DNA from: Nemertoderma westbladi
Taxonomy: Eukaryota > Xenacoelomorpha > Nemertodermatida > Nemertodermatidae
Assembly: GCA_032718475.1 (NCBI GenBank)
Contig: JAUCBJ010001180.1
Location: 62,001 to 126,000 of the forward strand
Reading direction: 5' to 3'
DNA: 64,000 nt
Shown here: in pieces, positions 11,514 to 20,800 of the stretch
Numbering within the stretch: position 1 is the stretch's first letter
How the letters are laid out: each line of letters starts with the position of its first letter
Notes under the pieces: model-generated
The model's database searches: none
What the model was told of the DNA's origin: nothing
What the model saw: the letters and a program-made list of their open reading frames with translations, nothing else
Position numbers and translations under genes: made by a program

Positions 11514-12151
11514 GTAAGTGAGAGGACAGGTAGCGCCGGGGAACTCCTCTTCATTGCAAATAGAGTTTCTGCAATCCGGTTTGTCGCTGCCTTTTGTAGA
11601 ATGACAGACTGCAGCGAAATGTCCAGTTGCCTGACATTTATCGCATGTTTTGTTACTCGCGGGACAGGCCGCCCGCGATGCAGCATGTTATCGGCCACAT
11701 AATTTACAGTTGCGCTCCAAGCTGGGTGCGGGAGAGTGAGAGTTTTTGTTGGATTTTCCGTAACGGTAAGTGGAGCGGCCGCGTGGTTGACGCGTAGATT
11801 TAATCGCTGTCACTGGGGCGCTGCGCCCTATTATTGAGTCGTTCTTCTCTCCAACCTCCATTGATTGACACGTCTGAACGCATTCGGCGAGTGTTGGTTG
11901 CAGAAGCTTTTTAGTAGTTCCATTCGTGTCTCTGACGAACGTATCCCAACCAAGATTTGTGTGACGATCTGCTCGTCCCGACAGTCTGTACATAGTTCTG
12001 CGTCATCCGCCAAGAATTCCAGTGCGATGTGGAAGTTATCGAAATATTCCGTTGGGCCCTGTTGGCGATCATCAGTTCGCAACACTTCGTTTAGATCGAA
12101 GGTGGGCCTGTAATGTGTCCATGACATAGTCCGTTGTGGTGTCATCTCCAT
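11514..12151 (-). pseudogene. Ty3 relic: gag capsid and nucleocapsid remnant
   Basis: 12151-11831 reads EYFDNFHIALEFLADDAEL and DEQIVTQILVGIRSSETR, a Ty3-type capsid pattern (DUF4219/retrotrans_gag-like). After a frame change, a CCHC knuckle reading CDKCQATGHFAAVC lies near 11600-11650, preceded by NCKLCGR near 11690-11710. At least two frameshifts separate the blocks. Confidence 0.6.
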
Positions 12152-12310
12152 CGGGGTCTACGTGCAGAGTTACCTTGAGAGTCTGTTGTAGATCGCGTCC
12201 CAAAGCAGAAGCAAGAGGGCATAAACTTGTTCACTGCGGGTGAAAGAGTGAGCCAGTTGTCGCTGACAGTGGATCTTCCAGGCTTCCCGCCAATGACGAA
12301 ATGCAGAGAA

Positions 12311-12694
12311 TTATATATCTCCGTCTATATTTTCCACATCCTTTATATCTAGGATGCGACGCCGAGGGTGGGGGTTATCCGCGTGGTCAAGTCGTTCAGC
12401 GGCGGCATAGGCAGGGGCTGTCCGTACGCCATGCTGCGGTTGTAGAGTCACCAGCTGAGTCATCATCTGTGTTAGCTGGTTGAACCGCTGGTCAGCGCGT
12501 GAGTCAGATTCTGCGCGCTGTTGGCCTGCCGCCAGTTGCTGTCTTAAGAGTTGGCGTCGGAGGTTATCGATCTCGAGTTTGTATTCCAATTCTCTGGTTC
12601 CAATAGCGGGTTCTGTGGGCTCGGACATCCAGTCTGCGTCGTCGCCTGTGTTGTCCCCGCTGACCGATTGTGTGGGTTCGCCCTGATGAGACAT
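12311..12694 (-). pseudogene. Ty3 relic: gag N-terminus
   Basis: An ATG at 12694 opens MSHQGEPTQSVSGDNTGDDA. A helical segment follows with LEYKLEIDNLRRQLLRQQL, a likely coiled coil of the kind found before capsid domains. The frame stops at 12311. The next readable gag block begins in 12151 after a stop-rich gap. Confidence 0.55.
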
Positions 12695-13032
12695 TGTGAG
12701 TTTTCGCGATCAGAAAACCTGTAGATTGCTGTATAGACGTTTAACATACATACTGCGCCATGTTGTGAGACGATAAGGTGAGGAAATATCAAGGTGTATT
12801 TCGTACCGCTACGCTCAGATTAAGTTTAGTTAATGATAACAAGATAATTAATAATAACGTAGGTTGTTAGACGTCAGTATCAGTACTGCAGTAATATGTA
12901 CTGACATACAGCAGTACAGCAGAAAGTGTTAATACCGCGGTACAGCAGAAATGTTACCGAATATGAAAGTATGTTAATGAGATAGATAGTCTATAGGCTA
13001 CGCGTATAGCAATTAGTAATGATATCCTCAAA
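12695..13032. other. Non-coding stretch upstream of the Ty3 gag relic
   Basis: AT-rich DNA with several CAGTACAGCAG-type motifs. It occupies the place of the minus-strand element's leader and 5' LTR, but no partner LTR exists at the other end, so no LTR is called. Confidence 0.3.
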
Positions 13033-13598
13033 CCTGGGATCATGGATCCGGAAATCAGGTGAGTATTACCTTCGAATACGTAAGGAAAAGGCCTTGGCAG
13101 TATTGAATGGCTTTCCAGGTCCGATTATTTGGAGCAGCAGTAGTTCAAATACTCCTCTATGGGAGACCATGCTGGGCTCTAACTGCTGAGAGACACCAAA
13201 TATCTGAATGGCACATTCACAAGAATGCTATGCCGGGTTCACTGTGTCAAGTACAATGCACACGTCTCCAACCGACACTATATAACATTGGAGGTATCTC
13301 ATTGGTACCCTCAAGCTTGACACTAGAACAAAGTCGCCTCCGCTTTGCAGGATATTGCTTTCGCCGTGAGGACGAGCCAGTGCATAATCTTGTACTTTGG
13401 CAGCCTCATGGAGTGAATAAGCATGGTGGCGGCCCATGACTTTCTTGAGATGCATCTTAAAGGACACTGGCCTTGAAGATGCGGATGATCTAGCAAATGT
13501 CATGTGTGATAGGGAGTTGTGGGGGCGCAATTTTGTCGACAAGCCGGCACAGCATTCTTAAAAATGCAGCTGCAATGCAGCATCCCGATCCTAGTAGT
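13033..13598 (+). mobile_element. RTE-like LINE, copy B, 3' fragment
   Basis: Plus-strand copy of the same LINE's last 560 bp, from the equivalent of CCTGGGATCATGGATCC to the GATCCTAGTAG tail. ORF pieces such as LLYGRPCWALTAE, LRFAGYCFRREDEPVHNL and WQPHGVNKHGG match copy A with substitutions and indels. It is 5'-truncated and frameshifted, hence older than copy A. Confidence 0.85.
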
Positions 13599-13782
13599 TC
13601 TAGAATTATATGTAACCTGCGTAGAGTGTAAAATGATCCATGTATTATTTACATAGAACTGAACTATTTGCATCATATCCTATACGAAGTTATTCACTTA
13701 GGGAACTATTAACGTTATTGTTACGTAGTATTGTTACGATGTTCTATACTCACGTTAATATGAATATCACACCTTGCCCCTG
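13599..13782. other. Short AT-rich spacer
   Basis: No gene or repeat was recognised between the LINE fragment and the fold-back element. Confidence 0.3.
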
Positions 13783-14525
13783 GATCTTATCGCCGCTCAA
13801 AATGGTCCTTTGTCGCCCCTTGGGATCATATCGCCCCCGAGTCTTTATCGGCCCTGGTACCTTATCGCCACTGTGATAAATATGCATTTTGAATGGGAGA
13901 AACGTTTAGCCCTAGTAAGCCAGGAAATGCCTGTTCACCGCTATGGGTGATCTTCAACATTAAATCATTCCACTCTATTTCCTGAAAGAATGCTAGTTCA
14001 CCACCATGGGTGTTCTTACCACAGCAAACCTATAAAATGGCTCGCATTTATCGACCGGTAAAGAGTGAAAACCTGAGTAGAGCTAGTCTGTAGGATTTAA
14101 AGCCCCGCGCCCAAACAGTTCTGCGACGTCCAGGGATCGAACCTGTGGCCTCCTGAATGAAAGCCCAGATTATTGGCATTAGACCGTCATCTTAGCGGCA
14201 TCTTAGTTCATGAATTGCATATGAATTTTTCTAATAGTAGGCCTCCTCTAAAATAAACTATTTGAGTATAAATATAACATAACTATAATAACAATATATA
14301 TATATTATTATTTATATTATAATAATATAACATAAATAACTTTTTACTAAAATATGTGACTAATGTATGATAAAGTTGGTGGAATGTATCCTGTATATAA
14401 TGACAGGGGCGATAAAGGACCAGGGGCGATAAAGATTCTGGGGCGATAAAAACCCAGGGGCGATAAGTTCCCAACAAAAATGCAATTTATAGTGGCGATA
14501 AAGTTACAGGGGCGATAAGGTACTG
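13783..14525. mobile_element. Fold-back element with arms of CTTTATCGCCCC repeats
   Basis: The left arm (about 13783-13876) has five or so spaced copies of TTATCGCCCC-like units. The right arm (about 14404-14525) has seven copies of the complement, GGGGCGATAAAG, with variable spacers. The arms are inverted relative to each other, so the transcript or single strand could fold back. A tRNA-derived SINE lies in the loop. No ORF is present. Confidence 0.65.
14030..14210 (-). mobile_element. tRNA-derived SINE with a Ceph-like central domain
   Basis: On the minus strand the box B-like GGTTCGATCCC occurs near 14132-14144, preceded by a degenerate tRNA-like head. The following body contains CTCAGGTTTTCACTCTTTAC and GGTCGATAAATG, similar to the conserved central domain of cephalopod-type SINEs. 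It is old and imperfect. The loose tRNA fold and attached body argue against a tRNA gene. Confidence 0.5.
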
Positions 14526-16593
14526 TTTCGGTTAATATAGCGGAACTAGCTTCACACTTCGGAGTAAACGCATTGGTATTGTCCACAATAACATTGATTA
14601 GATGATTTGTAGTCCCAACCAGGGGCATTGTTCGTGATAAACGACAAAAACGTATTTTACTAACATTTAGTTTGCTCGATGAACAGGTGTGCTGAAACCT
14701 GAACCGTGGCTTGTTGCTGAGACCAGTCTTCCCTCATTGGAATATCCCGAAATCTTTTTCCAAGGCCAACGCAACGCCGTCATTGGGCCAGTAGGACCCA
14801 AATCTGGATCAGTTACCGTAATTATTCTGTGTTGCGACGACCTAGAAAATAAACACAGTTAATGAGATGTTGGCACATCATCCAACTGAGAAAATGTTCG
14901 AGATGTATGTCTCCACAATGACCTGTCTGCTGATGATGCTCTGCTTATTAACAGAACCTCCTTCTATCAGCCAGCATTTTAATAAAGCTTGACGTATTTA
15001 CACGTACCGTACAGGTAGAGGTACACACGTTCGTGGCATATTCACTCGAACTGCGCGGTCAAGTGCTACTCAAAGCCCCACTCAATATTTTACCTCTGTG
15101 AAATTTCTAAACTTTTGACAGACAACAACATACCATATTTGATTACATTTCAGAGAGGATTCACAGAGTTATTAACGTTGAAATTTTCAGACTACAGTAC
15201 AGACAAGATGACAAACATCAATGACACACAGGCCAATCTGACTGACTCCTTGGTAAGATGCGCCAGAACGCGAACGGTGCACTAAAGAGGTGTCGACGGT
15301 AATATAGTTGTGAGAAAGGAGCTGCTGTTGGGCAAATCATTAACATGTAGCAGAATAAGGACAATTCCGAGACACGGAGCCAATGAAGTAGATCTTCTGA
15401 CGGAGTTCGAAGAGAAACGAATTGAGAGCGACTCTAACTTATACTAAGTTATCATCAAATCAACACTTCAACAGTTTCTATACTACAGTATCTGTCAATT
15501 GAAACTTCATAAACATCTCATTCAAAAACACTTATCACCCGGGTGATAAATGTTTTTCACCCAGGTGCATTAATTAATGTTTTCATCCGGGTGATAAATG
15601 AGTTCACCAAAAAATATATTCTATAATAGATAATTAGGAGATTAAATTCCAAATTTATTTTTGTCCTACTGTATTTAGGCAATGCAAAATCCAGGTAGAC
15701 TTGAATAAACATTAATAATCCCTTATAATATGCTAATAAATCCAAATTTTTTCGCAAAATGTTGAATAGGCCTACGCAATTTTTCATCCTCTATTAGAAA
15801 TAAGTATCGCATAGATCATATCAATAAGTACAGACAGTATTTCATTGTTCACCCTAATACAATCCCCTTTGCTGCGTCATCGATAAATATAAATCCAATA
15901 AGACAGAAGATCTGCAACTATTTGAATTATTTTATCTGAACAAACAATAAAGGAATAAGTTTTTCTTGAAAGACGATATTAAAGTACAGAGTACAGCGTT
16001 GTAACGTTTCAAAATATATAATAATTCCTCTCAATAATGATTTTCTGCGTTGTTATTATTTTGTTGAGTAATAAATATAATTGTTCGATTTAAATCAATT
16101 AGCATCGTATGTTTGCAGCCGGCTTAAAGAGAAATACTGGTAGGCCTACAGTAGTACATATTTAGTACTATATTTTTTCGAGTAGTATGTACACGTACAG
16201 TAGGCCTATCCTACTTTTTTCCCAAGTATTCTACAATAGTAGACCTATATACTGCAGTTTATGTAGGCCTATCCTATTTCTTTTTTCCAAGTATACTACA
16301 GGGTAGTAGGCCTACTGTATAAAGCCGCAAACTCACCAGTAATGACATACTGGTAAGTGGTACTGCTTACGCGTTACCAAATACTGAAATTGACAGTCAG
16401 AACTTTTCAATGTATTACAAATAAAACCTAGTTGTACATACAGAATTGCTCACGCCCATGTGATAGGTCCCGTTGTTGATTTATGGTCAATTGGGTTTTG
16501 TGATTTAAAATTGTTTTAATAATTAATTCCTTATTTTCATGCAAAACATGATTGCTACAGTATCATGAATGAATGACAAGATATGATTGCCAT
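14526..16593. other. Non-coding stretch upstream of the GTPase gene; no gene seen
   Basis: AT-rich DNA with scattered TAGGCCTA palindromes between 16130 and 16320. It contains an 18-bp perfect palindrome at 15532-15549, with two degenerate copies at 15550-15605. No long ORF, RNA gene or LTR could be supported. Confidence 0.4.
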
Positions 16594-17338
16594 GAGCAAT
16601 CAATTGGAAGGTACTTAAAGAGCAATATGACCGAACACAGTCGAACACACACAAACACACTCCAAAAACTGACCAACACAATCGAACACAGTCGTAAATA
16701 GAAAGAGCACAAAAAAATAACACCGGGTACCAACTTTTAGATAAAATTATCCACGCGTTGCTTTTCTATAAGTAAATTCCCGAAATTATTGAATAAAATT
16801 GTCGCGAAATTAAATATTCAGGTACCGATACCGTACGTCATGTACGTGCGGTAACCGGTAGTAGGCCTAACTTCCTAATTCATATCTTCAGCAATCAGTC
16901 CCAGCCCAAGCTGTTCCAGTAAGCAGCCAAACAGGCCTATTAGCTAACCCGCTATTAGGCCTACTATATGTGACAGGTACCCGGTAGACTTCCCTAGATA
17001 GTTTGTTGCACAGTAGGCCTATAGCAAGCAGCACACAACAAATTAAGAATTTTTTGTTTCCAACGTACTGGTATGCGACATGATACCTGTTACTATCAGC
17101 TGATCTGATAAGAAATGAATATTTAATTTCGCGACGATTTTATTCAATAATTTCTGGAATTTACTTATAGAAAAGCAACGCGTGGATAATTTTATCTAAA
17201 AGTTGGTACCCGGTGTTATTTTTTTGTGCTCTTTCTTTTTCGACTGTGTTCGATTGTGTTGGGCAGTTTTTGGAGTGTGTTTGTGTGTGTTCGACTGTGT
17301 TCGGTCGTGTTGCTCTGTAAGTAACTTGCCAATCAATG
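16594..17338. mobile_element. Fold-back element with GAACACA-repeat arms, copy 1
   Basis: Arms of about 220 bp (16594-16812 and 17114-17338) are imperfect reverse complements. Each has several GAACACAGTCG-like units at its outer part, then a stretch around AAAAAAATAACACCGGGTAC and TAAAATTATCCACGCGTTGC. The 300-bp loop has no ORF. The arm design matches the element at 25614-32715, so both are one loose family. Confidence 0.75.
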
Positions 17339-17651
17339 CTAAAAAATTATTAATTTTTATTTCCGATGTTAAAACATAATGATTTTTATTTTAGAATGGA
17401 TTAATTTCTATAACACAATTTTAAATCACGAAAAAAATTAAATGGCCACAAATCACCAGCGTAATGTAGCCAACCACTAACTTACAGTATTCAAGTATTA
17501 TTACGAAATTTAATCAGTATGCAGATATTGTTTTCAGTTTGCACTTATTAGTTAAGCGAATTAAACTATTTAAATTGCATTTGAAATTATATTAGTTGAA
17601 ATATACTGTATAGACCTTTTCATAAAATATTACCGGGAAAATCACACGAAA

Positions 17652-17853
17652 ATGGATTTTACTGTTCAACAACAAAAACGACCTAAAATTGATATGAAAG
17701 TAGTAATTCTAGGGGATATAGCCGTCGGGAAAACGTCACTCGTCCATCGTTACCTTAGAGACGAACTCCCAACGCGAGAAAAAGGGACAATTGGAGCGGC
17801 ATTCTTTCTGAAACAATGTGGCCATTATAATGTGGCTTTTTGGGACACTGCAG
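17652..17853 (+). CDS. Rab20/24-like GTPase exon 1
   Basis: Starts at ATG 17652 (AAAATGGAT context) and codes for residues 1-67 plus one base, ending at WDTAG. The donor is CAG|GTAACG at 17853/17854. This exon carries the P-loop and switch I. Confidence 0.88.
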
Positions 17854-20800
17854 GTAACGTTAAAATTTTCTTCAGCGATTTCTCAGTTCTAAATGCGAGT
17901 TCTAAATGATTGAAGAAATGTGAGCCCGGCCTTTATTGGGGGTGTGGGGTTGTGTGTATGAGTGAGTATACACGATGTCCCAGAATATAGTGTCGTAATT
18001 CACTGAAACGCCCCCCCCCCCCCCCCCCCCCCTTCAAATTTTTCTACAAATCTTAATGAGATTGCATGAAATGTGTTTTAAAGTGTTAAAGTGTTTTAAA
18101 AAAGTGTCTCCGTCGATAATGCAACAGTTACAACGCAGTCATTCTTCAACCTTATAGTGATAGATAGTTGGATAGTTGGTACTAGTGGAAAGCTAACCAT
18201 GTAAGGATTTCAAATATTTAAAAATATTTGAATTTGATTGGGAAATAGCGGAGATATGGGCATTCGAAAGTTGCATGATTTTCTTCCACTGTAGGCTATT
18301 TATATATTTAATAAATACAACATGTTCTAGAACATTTTGTTTATGTATGAGTATCTAGGTGTACTAAATAACGTATTAGTTATTTAATATTGTTAAATAG
18401 TATATTTAATATACTTAATAGTGTTAAATAGTATATATTTAAGTGTTAAATACTATGTTTAATATTTAATAGTGTTAAATAGTATATTTAATATATTTAA
18501 TAGTGTTAAATAGTATATTTAATATATTTAATAGTGTTAAATATTACATTTAATATATTTAATAGTGTTAAATAGTATATTTAATATATTTAATAGTGTT
18601 AAATAGTATATTTAATATATTTAATAGTGTTAAATAGTATATTTAATATAATTAATAGTGTTAAATAGTATATTTAATATATTTAATTTATTAAATAGTG
18701 TTAAATATTATATTTAATATATTTAATTTATTAAATAGTGTTAAATATTATATTTAATATATTTAATTTATTAAATAGTGTTAAATAGTATATTTATTAT
18801 ATTTAATAGTGTTAAATAGTATATTTAATATATTTAATAGTGTTAAATAGTATATTTAATTTATTTAATGGAGTTATTTAGTACACCTTGATGAGTATCC
18901 ACGCACTACTGTAGTATTATTATTATTATATAGGCGTTACATTGTTGCCCAGCTACTGTATATTTATGAGATAAACAAAATGTTCCATAATGTTATGTTT
19001 ATAGAATAAATGGCCTGCAGCAGAAGCAAATACATGCAAAATTCGAATGCCCATATCTCAGCTATTTCCCAACCAAATTCAAATATTTTTACATATTATT
19101 TGGAATCCTTGCATGTCCAGCTTTCCACTAGTAGTATCTACAAATCACAAAAGTACAATGAAAGTATAACAAATCTACAAAGGTTGAAGAAAGACGATGC
19201 GGTAACTGGTACAATATCGACGGAGACACTTTTTTTAAACACTTGTAACTAAAGATTGAAAGCAAAAATAAAACTTCTGGCTCACCCAATCAGTAGTGCC
19301 CGGGAGGTAAAACTATCTCTGTTTCAAATTTCATGCAATTCAATTAAGATTTGTAGAAAAATTTGCGGGGGGGGGGGGGTCGTGTCATTGAATTACGTCA
19401 CTATATTCTGGGACAAGGTGTATGTTGGTGACAAAGTAGCAGCGATTATTTTTCTCTGTTTCCAGAATATAAGATATTGCCTATTAAGCAATAATTAAGT
19501 ATTAATACTTAATTATTTTTCTTATTGCTAACCTCATATCACGGTTCAGGCATACACCTACCACCCCCACACCTAAAATAATCAAAACTGCACCGACCAC
19601 TACACCTAGACTAGACATCACACCATACACGCACATTATGTGAACACGTTATTAATACTAAAAAATTAAACACAAAGTTTGCACTGTAGGCACTATATAT
19701 GTAACCAGGTGATTATGTCACCCATTTGTACAGCAGTCCTGGGGCCCCACAAGTTAAAAAGATACAATACATAGTAGTTCTCGATTCACACATCACATAT
19801 AGTTCTCAGTTGATATGTACTAGTATTCTTCATTTTATATATTTAAAGGAGAAGAGAGATTCTATTCTATCAGTGCGTTCTACTGTAGAGACGCATCTGC
19901 CGCTATCCTAGCCTATGACGTCACCAGTTATAACAGCTTTGTGAACCTCCAAAAACGCATAGCACCTCTTCTTGAATATATGAAGGTGGACTATATATGT
20001 GCGGTTGTGGCCACCAAGGTTGATCTGATACCAAAAACAGATCGCCAAGTCACAAAGCAGATGGGAATGAAGGTGAGTTGCACTCATACAGTATGGTCGC
20101 CTCGCACATAAAATATTCTTTATACCGACAAAAAGTAAATATAAAATAATCAAATATATTTAGAACACGTTCGTGGGGACTTCGCGCAGCACGTAGTCGG
20201 CAAGCCTTGGCATACGGTTCATATAGAGCAAATGGGGCATGTCTAGTTTGGACCCCATATCCCATGCTATAAATGTATTCATTCGATATATAATCATATG
20301 TTAATCCGCTAGGTGGTGTCAAATTGTTATTCTGCAATTTCGTACTTACCAGTGCAGCACTGTACAGCAGTACCGTACCGGTAGGCCTATGTCATTACTT
20401 CTGAGTCTCTAGCGGATCCCCAATTAAATGTCTTAACTTTTCAATTTCGTAAAAGATAGACTTCATGATTCTCTACAGGCCACCAAAATTTCAGCTCAGG
20501 AAAATGAGGCCTTCCCGAGAAATTTAACATTTTCTAAAAACCACATAATCTGTCATAGCTGACGTCAGACTGCATGATTTTTGACCAAACTTTACAAACT
20601 TTCTAAACTTTCTCTCTACTACTTACCTACTAAGTTTGGTTCAATTCCGAACGAGCGATGCCGAGAAATTCGCGTTCAAACATTTACCAGACAGACGGAC
20701 GGACAGACAGACGGACATGCCCCATTTGCCCTATATGAACCGTATGCAAAGGCTTGCCGACTACGTGTCTCGCCCCACAGACCCAACTATAGCAAGTAGT

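Larger units (their letters stand above)
9400..12694 (-). mobile_element. Degenerate Ty3/mdg4-type LTR retrotransposon internal region (gag, PR, RT, RNase H; no integrase)
   Basis: Minus-strand order is gag start at 12694, zinc knuckle near 11600-11700, protease near 11430, RT from about 10900 and RNase H to about 9600. The reading frame changes several times, and no integrase follows. No LTR pair was found, so this is a truncated and decayed copy. Confidence 0.8.

Noticed and set aside
19010-19252. 80-codon ORF in GTPase intron 1
   Set aside because: It lies in the right arm of the inverted-arm element and is not preserved in the left arm or the third arm.
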